Below are positions 56,940 through 64,000 of a stretch of DNA of 64,000 nt, piece by piece. The stretch lies in assembly GCF_000184685.1 (NCBI RefSeq), contig NC_014830.1, forward strand, positions 1,550,001 to 1,614,000. The letters are read 5' to 3'. The stretch's first letter is position 1. Each line of letters begins with the position of its first letter. Source of the DNA: Intrasporangium calvum DSM 43043 (GTDB lineage Bacteria > Actinomycetota > Actinomycetes > Actinomycetales > Dermatophilaceae). The notes under the pieces were generated by a model. The model was given only the letters and a program-made list of their open reading frames with translations. It was not told the origin of the DNA and did not search any database. Both the position numbers and the translations under genes were made by a program.

Positions 56940-59852
56940 ATGACGGAGATCGGAAACCGCAGCACGCGTTCGAGGAGTGGCACCAGGAAGGGTGTCAAGG
57001 TCGAGCGCATCTACACCAAGCCCGGGGTGCACCCGTACGACGAGGTGACCTGGGAGCAGCGAGACGTCGTCCAGCAGAACTGGAAGACCGGGGAGACGAT
57101 CTTCGAGCAGCGCGGCGTCGAGTTCCCCGACTTCTGGTCGGTCAACGCCAGCACGATCGTCACGACCAAGTACTTCCGCGGTGCCGTCGGCACCGAGGTT
57201 CGGGAGAAGTCGCTCAAGGAGCTCATCGACCGCGTCGTGCTGACCTACGTCAAGGGTGGCAAGGATCACGGCTACTTCGCGACTGACGAGGACGCCCAGA
57301 TCTTCGAGCACGAGCTGACGTACTCCCTTCTGCACCAAGTCTTCTCGTTCAACTCGCCAGTGTGGTTCAACGTCGGGACGAAGTCGCCCCAGCAGGTGAG
57401 CGCGTGCTTTATCCTCGCCGTCGAGGACTCGATGGACTCCATCCTCAACTGGTACAAGGAGGAGGGGAAGATCTTCCAGGGCGGCTCCGGCGCCGGCCTC
57501 AACCTGTCGCGGATCCGGTCGTCCAAGGAGCTCCTCTCCTCGGGTGGGACCGCGTCCGGCCCGGTCTCGTTCATGCGCGGCGCGGACGCGTCGGCAGGGA
57601 CGATCAAGTCGGGCGGCGCGACGCGCCGGGCGGCGAAGATGGTCGTGCTCGACGTCGACCACCCCGACATCGAGGAGTTCATCGAGACGAAGGCGCGCGA
57701 GGAGGACAAGATCCGCGCCCTGCGCGACGCCGGCTTCGACATGGACCTGGGTGGCAGGGACATCGTCTCCGTCCAGTACCAGAACGCCAACAACTCCGTC
57801 CGGGTCAACGCCGAGTTCATGCGTGCGGTCGAGGAGGGCACGAAGTTCGGCCTCAAGGCTCGTCTCGACGGCTCGGTCATCGAGGAGGTCGACGCACGGG
57901 AGCTCTTCCACAAGATGGCGCAGGCCGCGTGGGAGTGCGCCGACCCAGGCATCCAGTACGACGACATCATCAACGACTGGCACACCAACCCGGAGACGGG
58001 CCGGATCACCGCGTCCAACCCGTGCTCGGAGTACATGTCCCTCGACAACAGCTCCTGCAACCTTGCCTCCCTGAACCTGCTCAAGTTCCTCCGCGACGAC
58101 GACACGTTCGACGCGGCGACGTTCCAGAAGGTCACCGAGCTCGTCATCACCGCGATGGACATCTCCATCTCCTTCGCTGACTTCCCGACCGAGAAGATCG
58201 CGGAGACCACGCGCAACTACCGGCAGCTCGGCATCGGCTACGCCAACCTCGGCGCACTGCTCATGGCGACCGGTCACGGCTACGACTCGGAGGGTGGCCG
58301 GGCGCTCGCTGCGGCGATCACCTCGCTGCTCACCGGCGCCGCCTACAAGCGGTCCGCTGAGCTCGCTGCGGTCGTCGGGCCGTACGCCGGCTATGCGCGC
58401 AACGCCGAGGCGCACAAGCGGGTCATGCGCAAGCACCAAGCCGCGAACGACACGCTCAAGACCGTCGGGGTCATGGATGCGGACATCCACCAGGCCGCGA
58501 CCAAGGCGTGGGACGTTGTCGTCAAGCTCGGCGAGAAGAACGGGTACCGCAACGCTCAGGCGTCGCTGCTCGCGCCGACCGGGACCATCGGCTTCATGAT
58601 GGACTGTGACACGACCGGCATCGAGCCGGACTTCTCGCTGGTCAAGTTCAAGAAGCTCGTCGGCGGCGGCTCGATGCAGATCGTCAACCTGACGATCCCG
58701 CGGGCCTTGAAGAAGCTCGGCTACCAGCAGGAGTCGATCGAGGCCATCGTCGAGTACATCGCCCACAAGGGCCACGTGATCGACGCACCGGGCCTCAAGC
58801 CCGAGCACTACGAGATCTTCGACACCGCCATGGGTGCGCGGGCCATCGCTCCGATGGGTCACGTGCGCATGATGGCCGCGACGCAGCCGTTCCTCTCCGG
58901 TGCCATCTCGAAGACGGTCAACCTGCCGGAGTCGGCCACGGTCGAGGAGATCGAGGACGTCTACTTCCAAGGTTGGAAGCTCGGCCTCAAGGCTTTGGCC
59001 ATCTACAGGGACTCTTGCAAGGTCGGCCAGCCGTTGTCCGATGGCGGTTCTACGGCGAAGGAAGCGCAGGCGGCCAAGGACGCAGGCGAGGTCAAGGTTG
59101 AGAAGGTCATCGAGTACCGCCCGGTCCGCCGCCGCCTGCCGAAGCGCCGCACCTCGCAGACGACGTCCTTCGCCGTCGGCGGAGGGGAGGGCTACCTCAC
59201 GGCCGGGAAATACGACGACGGGAACCTCGGCGAGATCTTCCTGAAGTTCGGCAAGCAGGGCTCGACCCTCGCTGGTGTCATGGACGCCTTCTCGATCGCG
59301 GTGTCCATCGGGCTGCAGTACGGCGTGCCGCTGGAGACGTTCGTCGAGAAGTTCACCAACCTGCGCTTCGAGCCGGCCGGCCTCACGGACGACCCAGACA
59401 TCCGCATGGCGACGTCGATCATGGACTACGTCTTCCGCCGCCTGGCGCTGGACCACCTCGACTTCGACTCGCGGTCCTTCATGGGCATCCACACGGCTGC
59501 CGAGCGGGCTCGCCAGCTCGACACCGGCTCCTACGAGCCAGACGGCGCGGACGACTCGCACGAGGACATCGAGGACGAGCTCGAGTCGCTCCAGCAGTCG
59601 GCTCCGGTTTCCAAGAAGCCCGAGCTGAAGGCCGAGAAGCCGGCTGACCACGCGGCTGAGGTGAAGTTCGGCGCCGGTGCGGCCTCGGCCAAGCAGGCGT
59701 CCGCCGAGGTGCACTCGTCGGCTGAGCTCATGGAGAAGTTCATGGGCATCTCCGCTGACGCGCCGATCTGCATGACGTGTGGCACCAAGATGCGCCCGGC
59801 TGGGTCGTGCTACGTCTGCGAGGGCTGCGGAGCCACTAGCGGCTGCAGCTGA
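56940..59852 (+). CDS. nrdJ: Class II (B12-dependent) ribonucleotide reductase
   Basis: 970 residues. Reduces ribonucleotides using adenosylcobalamin. Active-site NPCSE (360-364) with the thiyl Cys362, redox cysteines 156 and 373, FNSPVWFNVG near residue 137, GGSGAGLNLSRIRSS and LAPTGTIGFMMDCDTTGIEPDF typical of NrdJ, and a C-terminal zinc-ribbon with CMTC, CYVCEGC and a GCS end. No ATP-cone is obvious at the N-terminus, so allosteric control may rest on NrdR. Terminator follows. Confidence 0.97.
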   Translation: MTEIGNRSTRSRSGTRKGVKVERIYTKPGVHPYDEVTWEQRDVVQQNWKTGETIFEQRGVEFPDFWSVNASTIVTTKYFRGAVGTEVREKSLKELIDRVVLTYVKGGKDHGYFATDEDAQIFEHELTYSLLHQVFSFNSPVWFNVGTKSPQQVSACFILAVEDSMDSILNWYKEEGKIFQGGSGAGLNLSRIRSSKELLSSGGTASGPVSFMRGADASAGTIKSGGATRRAAKMVVLDVDHPDIEEFIETKAREEDKIRALRDAGFDMDLGGRDIVSVQYQNANNSVRVNAEFMRAVEEGTKFGLKARLDGSVIEEVDARELFHKMAQAAWECADPGIQYDDIINDWHTNPETGRITASNPCSEYMSLDNSSCNLASLNLLKFLRDDDTFDAATFQKVTELVITAMDISISFADFPTEKIAETTRNYRQLGIGYANLGALLMATGHGYDSEGGRALAAAITSLLTGAAYKRSAELAAVVGPYAGYARNAEAHKRVMRKHQAANDTLKTVGVMDADIHQAATKAWDVVVKLGEKNGYRNAQASLLAPTGTIGFMMDCDTTGIEPDFSLVKFKKLVGGGSMQIVNLTIPRALKKLGYQQESIEAIVEYIAHKGHVIDAPGLKPEHYEIFDTAMGARAIAPMGHVRMMAATQPFLSGAISKTVNLPESATVEEIEDVYFQGWKLGLKALAIYRDSCKVGQPLSDGGSTAKEAQAAKDAGEVKVEKVIEYRPVRRRLPKRRTSQTTSFAVGGGEGYLTAGKYDDGNLGEIFLKFGKQGSTLAGVMDAFSIAVSIGLQYGVPLETFVEKFTNLRFEPAGLTDDPDIRMATSIMDYVFRRLALDHLDFDSRSFMGIHTAAERARQLDTGSYEPDGADDSHEDIEDELESLQQSAPVSKKPELKAEKPADHAAEVKFGAGAASAKQASAEVHSSAELMEKFMGISADAPICMTCGTKMRPAGSCYVCEGCGATSGCS

Positions 59853-59872
59853 GCCTCTAGCGCACGACCGAC

Positions 59873-59899
59873 GAGGGCCCGGACATCGTCCGGGCCCTC
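59873..59899 (+). terminator. Terminator after nrdJ
   Basis: GAGGGCCCGGAC, ATC loop, exact complement, then TTC; strong hairpin 20 bases after the nrdJ stop. Confidence 0.9.
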
Positions 59900-60015
59900 T
59901 TCGGCGTCATGGCGCTACTGAGCCCTGCGATGGCTGCCGGCGGGCATGGTCAAAGTCGCCCGCGAGTGGCCTGATGGCCTACCGCCTGCCAGCCACACGA
60001 CGACCAGTCTCGCGA

Positions 60016-60915
60016 CTATGCGGATTCGAACCGCTCGAATCGAAGTTGTAGCCTATTCGGATCTGGCCGGTCAGCCTTCCTTACCGGGATGTGAAGGCGC
60101 CTTTGGTGCATCTCCTGTAGGCCATGCTTCAGCATGGGTCCGTCCACTTCATGCAGGAGAGCGACATTGATGAGAATCTCGTAATCGGGCGAGATGCCAA
60201 GCAGGTTTCGGTCATAGGCGGCGTGGTGAATTTTGCAGAGACTGAGACCGTTTGGAACTACAGGGTCACCAAGTTCTGACGCATCCTCGATTATGTGTGC
60301 CGCATCCAGCAGTTCAGGATGCTTCAGCGTGCATACAGTGCAGGCACCGTCGTAGGCAAGCATGATTCGGGCACGGAATGCTGGCTGATGTACACGCTGC
60401 TGAACCATTCGTTCTGCGTACGCCTTCTCGAGCGCCGAGAGGCCAGCGCCTCCTTCGATGAGGCGGATGTTCTCGTCAAGGGAGAGAGTGAATTGCCGCG
60501 TGATTGGATTGTCTCCCACCACATACACAGGAAACACCGGGGCATAGATGCCCTTTGCAACTTTGTGTAGCCTAAGAAGAGGAAGGCGCAATTCGATCGC
60601 CGCACGCAGCTTGAGATTCTTCCCGCCCTCCGGTCCTCGTTGGTAATGGTATTCGAGAAGCCCATTCTCTTCGCTGTCCGGATACGGTCCATCAGGAGAC
60701 GTGATGATGGAAAGGGTGGCCACGAAGTCACGTGGATTCCAGATGCCGCCCTTTCCGGGGTCGACGAGACGCTGAGTGGTGCCGTCGGGCAGTGGCAGGT
60801 TCGCGAGCTGGTCCCACGTCAAATAGCCGCCGTTAGCGTCGGCGAGCGACGTCACGACCGCCCCCAGCAGTTCCCGTCGAATCCGTTCCGTCTCGACATC
60901 CCCTGTGGCCACCAC
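60016..60915 (-). CDS. HNH endonuclease family protein
   Basis: 299 residues. The C-terminal third is an HNH nuclease: CTVCTLKHPELLDAAHIIED, NGLSLCKIHHAAYDRNLLGI. The N-terminal two thirds (LPLPDGTTQRLVDPGKGGIWNPRDFVATL) resemble DNA-recognition halves of HNH restriction-like enzymes. The gene is visibly richer in A/T than its surroundings and uses rarer codons, a sign of transfer. No methyltransferase is beside it. A defence role is plausible; specificity unknown. Confidence 0.85.
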   Translation of the reverse strand: MVATGDVETERIRRELLGAVVTSLADANGGYLTWDQLANLPLPDGTTQRLVDPGKGGIWNPRDFVATLSIITSPDGPYPDSEENGLLEYHYQRGPEGGKNLKLRAAIELRLPLLRLHKVAKGIYAPVFPVYVVGDNPITRQFTLSLDENIRLIEGGAGLSALEKAYAERMVQQRVHQPAFRARIMLAYDGACTVCTLKHPELLDAAHIIEDASELGDPVVPNGLSLCKIHHAAYDRNLLGISPDYEILINVALLHEVDGPMLKHGLQEMHQRRLHIPVRKADRPDPNRLQLRFERFESA

Positions 60916-61334
60916 GGTCGGAGCTTATGACGATCGCTAGCCGCAGTCACCACAACCCGGGCGTCAGGCTTAGATCCCCCAAGGCATGGCGTCAGTCGGG
61001 TCATCCGGCACGCGGCCTACCAGTAGTCCCCCGGATAGCCGAGCGGACGGCGCAGCAAGGGTGAGACGGTGCGAAGACCCGCTCGCCTGTTCCGCGCCCC
61101 GACCCACAGAGCGGTCCCACGTCCGGGCCTACCTACAGCACCCGCGTCCGTCCCGGTCGCTCAACAGCCCGGGCGGCCACGTGTTCCAGGAAGTCGTAGC
61201 TTCGGATGCACCTACGCGGGCTGGGGATGGCGAGCAACCCGGTCGACACCATCGCGCCTCTGCTGGCCGGCGCCGGCTTCACCGGACTCTCCGCTGGCCT
61301 GCCCCATGCGGGCGGCCGTCGGCCCAGATGCCCG
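60916..61334. other. 419-base gap without a supported gene
   Basis: Between the HNH gene and the hip operators I see no ORF with protein-like composition. The longest frame (60986-61387) has no family motif, no ribosome-binding site and runs into the operators. A few fragments (e.g. a frame near 61221 reading MASNPVDTIAPLLAG) could be relics. Confidence 0.5.
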
Positions 61335-61406
61335 TGTCATTTGTCGATGACATTGTCGGGAAGTCATCGATGAATGACTTTCGGTAAATGTCACTGTATG
61401 ATGACA
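61335..61406. promoter_or_regulatory. Three evenly spaced HipB-type operators and hip promoter
   Basis: TGTCA-N8-TGACA (61335-61352), AAGTCA-N8-TGACTT (61361-61380) and TGTCA-N8-TGACA (61389-61406). Centres are 27 bases apart. The layout (5-6 base arms, 8-base spacer) is that of HipB operators (TATCC-N8-GGATA in E. coli). The third covers the TATGAT -10 box (61397-61402) that lies 7 bases before the hipB ATG, so binding would block transcription. Confidence 0.85.
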
Positions 61407-61409
61407 CTC

Positions 61410-61688
61410 ATGACCGAGTATGTGGTGCGAGACTGGGCTCGAATTGGGGCCATCGTCCGCGAGCACCGCCGGCAAGCAGGTCTGACCCAAGCGGCCCTGG
61501 CCCAGGGCGCGGGCGTGTCGCGGGGCTGGTTGGTCAGGCTCGAGGCCGGTCATTCCACGGCCGACACCCCCACCGTGTTCAAGGTTCTTCGGGCCCTCGA
61601 CCTCGAGCTCGTCGCGCGGCCAACGCGTCGCACGGAGGCCGAGGCGGCGGCCGAGCTTGCCTTGGCGGAGCTTCTCGGCGATGCCTGA
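61410..61688 (+). CDS. hipB: HipB-like antitoxin and autorepressor
   Basis: 92 residues with an HTH_3 domain (IGAIVREHRRQAGLTQAALAQGAGVSRGWLVRLEAGHSTADTPTVFKVLRALDLEL). It neutralises HipA and represses the operon at the three palindromes upstream. I chose ATG 61410 because TATGAT is 7 bases before it (leaderless); upstream in-frame ATGs (61374, 61398) fall inside operators. hipA starts 8 bases before its stop. Confidence 0.9.
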   Translation: MTEYVVRDWARIGAIVREHRRQAGLTQAALAQGAGVSRGWLVRLEAGHSTADTPTVFKVLRALDLELVARPTRRTEAEAAAELALAELLGDA

Positions 61689-62958
61689 CGCACTCCGGGT
61701 CCTCCTCCACGGGTCACCCATCGGGGCCCTGTCCCGCTCAGCCCGAGGCGAGCTTGCGTTCAGGTATGACCGGGACTACTCGAACGGCTCCGGCACAGCG
61801 CTGAGTCCCGACCTCCCGCTGGATCATCGACCCTTCAAGGGCGAGAGGGTGCTGGCCTATCTGGAGGGCCTGCTACCCGACGATCCTGCCGTCCGGCAGC
61901 GATGGGCGGCCCGATTCGACGTGAGGGACGAGGCTTTCGACCTGCTGGCACACATGGGGCTCGACTGCCCAGGCGCCGTGCAGTTCCTGCCCGAGACGGC
62001 GACAGGTCACGAGGCGGCGGTCGCTGAGCGTGAGGCCGCTTACGTCCATGTCACCGAGGCACGGATTGCTGCACGGATCCGGCAGCTTCGGGCGGACGGC
62101 TCCTCCTGGACGATGCCCGACGAGCACTGGAGCCTCCCCGGCGCCCAAGAGAAGTTCAGCCTCGCGCGGCGGCGGGGCCGCTGGTACGAGGCCCATGGCT
62201 CCGCGCCAGCCACCCACCTCATCAAGCCGGGAATCGCCCGCATGCGCCACCAGGCCGAGGTCGAGTTCGCCTCGATGCGCGCGGCTCGACTCCTCGGCCT
62301 CAACGTCGCCGACGTCGACCTGCTGAGGCCGGGTGGGGAGGTCGCCGTCGCGGTGCGCCGATTCGATCGGCCCCAGGATCGCAACGGGACCATCGAGCGC
62401 TGGCACCAGGTCGACCTGTGCCAAGCCATCGGCGTGCCGCCGAGTCGCAAGTACGAAGCCCGCGGGGGCCCCAGTGCCGAAACCCTCGCGCGGGTCCTGC
62501 GCCGGGTCTCGACGGCGCCGGAAGCCGACGTCCGGCGCTTCAGCGACGCGCTGCTCTTCAACTACCTGAGCGGTTCGCCAGACGGACATGCCAAGAACTT
62601 CAGCCTGCTGCTCGTCGGCACCCAAGTGCGCCTTGCGCCCCTCTACGACCTCGCTACTGGGCTGCCCTATGCCACGCGGGATGCGGCACGGCAGTCGGCC
62701 TTCGCGATCGGGGGAGTGCGCAACTTCGGGGAGTCCTACCCGAAGCACTGGCGCGCCCACGGGCGTGCTCTCGGACTGGACGAGGACGAAAGAGTGGAGC
62801 GTGTGCGGCGATTTGCGAGCGAGCTCCCAGACGCGTTCCGGACTGCACTGCTGGACGAGGTCGGCGGTGACATCGGTCGGCGGCTGTGGGTGCGGCTCGA
62901 GAAGCGCCTGGTCCCGGCCTGTCGCAGGGTCGAGTCACGTTGGCGCAGCCACGGCTGA
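61681..62958 (+). CDS. hipA: HipA-family serine/threonine kinase toxin
   Basis: 425 residues. HipA N-terminal subdomain (1-100), glycine-rich phosphate region SLPGAQEKF (151-159), ATP lysine in HLIKP (K182), catalytic loop NYLSGSPDGHAKNFS (Asp301, Asn306) and LYDLATGLPY (metal Asp323). HipA of E. coli phosphorylates glutamyl-tRNA synthetase and causes dormancy; the target here is unknown. All catalytic residues are present, so it looks active. Ends at a hairpin. Confidence 0.93.
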   Translation: MPDALRVLLHGSPIGALSRSARGELAFRYDRDYSNGSGTALSPDLPLDHRPFKGERVLAYLEGLLPDDPAVRQRWAARFDVRDEAFDLLAHMGLDCPGAVQFLPETATGHEAAVAEREAAYVHVTEARIAARIRQLRADGSSWTMPDEHWSLPGAQEKFSLARRRGRWYEAHGSAPATHLIKPGIARMRHQAEVEFASMRAARLLGLNVADVDLLRPGGEVAVAVRRFDRPQDRNGTIERWHQVDLCQAIGVPPSRKYEARGGPSAETLARVLRRVSTAPEADVRRFSDALLFNYLSGSPDGHAKNFSLLLVGTQVRLAPLYDLATGLPYATRDAARQSAFAIGGVRNFGESYPKHWRAHGRALGLDEDERVERVRRFASELPDAFRTALLDEVGGDIGRRLWVRLEKRLVPACRRVESRWRSHG

Positions 62959-62979
62959 GCCGTCACACGAGGACCTGGC

Positions 62980-63027
62980 ACGTATGCCGCGGCGCCGGCG
63001 AGCGCACCCCAGCTCCGCGGCATACGT
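62980..63027 (+). terminator. Inverted repeat after hipA
   Basis: ACGTATGCCGCGG and exact complement CCGCGGCATACGT with a 22-base loop. The arms are variants of the dispersed motif (CGTATGCCGC). Confidence 0.7.
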
Positions 63028-63100
63028 GGACGGCGAGCACACCCCGCCCATCCTGACCGGGACCATGTTCAACTACGCCTGCCACAAGGTACGTTCGAGC

Positions 63101-64000
63101 ATGGACGTCATCGAATACACGCCCACCCGTGACCAGTACGCCTACACGTTCGGCGGCGTCGCCCCAGTGATGCGGATCAAGCCCGGGACTGCCCTGAGGC
63201 TCTGGTCCGACGACGCCTTCGGCGGAGCGCTGCGCAGTGTCGACGACCTCTCGAGCGCCAAGGTCGACCTTCGCTTCGTCAACCCGCAGACCGGGCCGTT
63301 CTTCGTCGAGGGGGCCGAGCCCGGCGACACCCTCGTCCTGCACCTTGTCGCGCTCGAGCCGGCGCGGGACTGGGGTGCGTCGGCGGCGATCCCGTTCTTC
63401 GGCGGCATGACGAGCACCGACCGCGTCGCCACTCTCCAAGAGGCCTTGCCCGACACGACGTGGATCTACGAGCTGGACCGCGAGCGCCGGACTGTCGGCT
63501 TCGTCGCTCGGCACAGTGACCACCGCATCGAGCTGCCGCTCGAGCCGATGCTCGGGACGGTGGGGGTCGCGCCGCCCGGGGGAGAGGTGCGCTCATCTCT
63601 GGTCCCCGAGCGCTTCGGCGGCAACATGGACACCCCGCAGATGCGGGCCGGCTCGACGGTCTACCTCGGCGTCAACGTCGAAGGTGCCCTGTTCTCGATC
63701 GGGGACGGGCACTACCGCCAGGGCGAGGGTGAGGCCTGCGGCACCGCGGTCGAGGGCGCGATGACGAGCACGCTCATCGTCGACCTCGTCAAGGGGCACG
63801 CGCCCGGCTGGCCGCGGATCGAGGACGACACCCACATCATGACCGTCGGCTCGAGCCGGCCGATGGAGGACTCGTGGCGCATCGCCAACGCCGAGCTCGT
63901 CCACTGGGTGAGCCTCCTGCACGGGATGCACGTCATGGACGCCTACCAGCTGTGCTCCCAGATCACCCGGGTCCCGGTCGCCAACGTCGTCGACGCCAAC
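63101..64000 (+). CDS. Acetamidase/formamidase family protein, N-terminal part
   Basis: At least 300 residues; it runs off the window. Acetamidase/formamidase hallmarks: IKPGTALRLWSDDAFGG, FVEGAEPGDTLVLHLVALEP, VPERFGGNMDTPQMRAGSTVYLGVNVEGALFSIGDGHYRQGEGEACGTAVEGAM. It hydrolyses short amides to acid and ammonia; the exact amide is open. ATG 63101 is preferred because the family starts near this point; an in-frame ATG at 63065 would add 12 residues. Confidence 0.9.
   Translation, partial: MDVIEYTPTRDQYAYTFGGVAPVMRIKPGTALRLWSDDAFGGALRSVDDLSSAKVDLRFVNPQTGPFFVEGAEPGDTLVLHLVALEPARDWGASAAIPFFGGMTSTDRVATLQEALPDTTWIYELDRERRTVGFVARHSDHRIELPLEPMLGTVGVAPPGGEVRSSLVPERFGGNMDTPQMRAGSTVYLGVNVEGALFSIGDGHYRQGEGEACGTAVEGAMTSTLIVDLVKGHAPGWPRIEDDTHIMTVGSSRPMEDSWRIANAELVHWVSLLHGMHVMDAYQLCSQITRVPVANVVDAN

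Noticed and set aside
56793-59714. 973-codon minus-strand open frame opposite nrdJ
   Set aside because: Mirror of nrdJ codon structure; no recognisable domains.
60986-61387. 133-codon plus-strand frame before hipB
   Set aside because: No motif, biased arginine-rich composition, no ribosome-binding site, and it ends within the hip operators.

Overview
The window is about 64 kb of very GC-rich, gene-dense DNA from an actinobacterium. The core gene order (RNase E, rplU-rpmA-obgE; nadD-rsfS; leuS, comEA-comEC; lexA-LysM-nrdR-nrdJ), frequent GTG starts, four-base GTGA/ATGA gene overlaps and leaderless promoters all fit Actinomycetota. My best guess is Micrococcales, perhaps Intrasporangiaceae; that rank is inference.

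Layout. 0-3.6 kb: RNase E end, ribosomal proteins L21 and L27, ObgE. 3.7-9.8 kb: LytS/LytTR two-component pair followed by two small-membrane-protein/acetate-type symporter pairs. 9.9-18 kb (minus strand): DUF2200 protein, proB, and a tightly overlapping seven-gene thiamine operon (thiE-thiO-thiS-thiG-tenI-like-thiD-thiC) behind one TPP riboswitch. 18-23.5 kb: proA, a methyltransferase, a polyprenyl-type glycosyltransferase, nadD, rsfS, a histidine phosphatase and tRNA-Ala(GGC). 23.5-27.6 kb: acyl-CoA ligase, an odd thiolase and the biotin ECF transporter BioMN, with bioY convergent. 27.7-32 kb: a two-gene operon of a membrane-anchored CHAT protease with a sugar-binding-like outer domain and a caspase-family protein. 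32-45 kb: YgjV-like protein, FlK-like thioesterase, leuS behind a leucine attenuator, degV, plsY, purU, comEA-comEC, gamma-glutamyltransferase. 45-53 kb: AhpD-like enzyme, LysR regulator, sirtuin, then a lipoprotein/PKD gene pair whose second gene is split by an IS3-family element, and an unknown membrane protein. 52-60 kb: lexA and the divergent SOS-controlled LysM gene, a small type VII-like cluster with a DUF1023 hydrolase, nrdR-nrdJ. 60-64 kb: an accessory patch (HNH nuclease, hipBA toxin-antitoxin with three regularly spaced operators) and the start of an acetamidase gene.

Regulation is unusually readable: TPP riboswitch, leucine leader peptide with terminator, two LexA boxes, paired NrdR boxes, a LysR palindrome, three Hip operators, and at least eleven starts preceded by a TANNNT box at 6-7 bases, which suggests leaderless transcripts.

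Two features are not explained by genes. An 11-base motif (CAGCGGCATAC or its complement) occurs 14 times, mostly between genes and sometimes as inverted pairs forming terminators. Separately, two intergenic repeat families share the frame GAACTGC-NNNN-TCGA. The CHAT-caspase operon, the type VII-like cluster and these repeats are the best candidates for undescribed biology.
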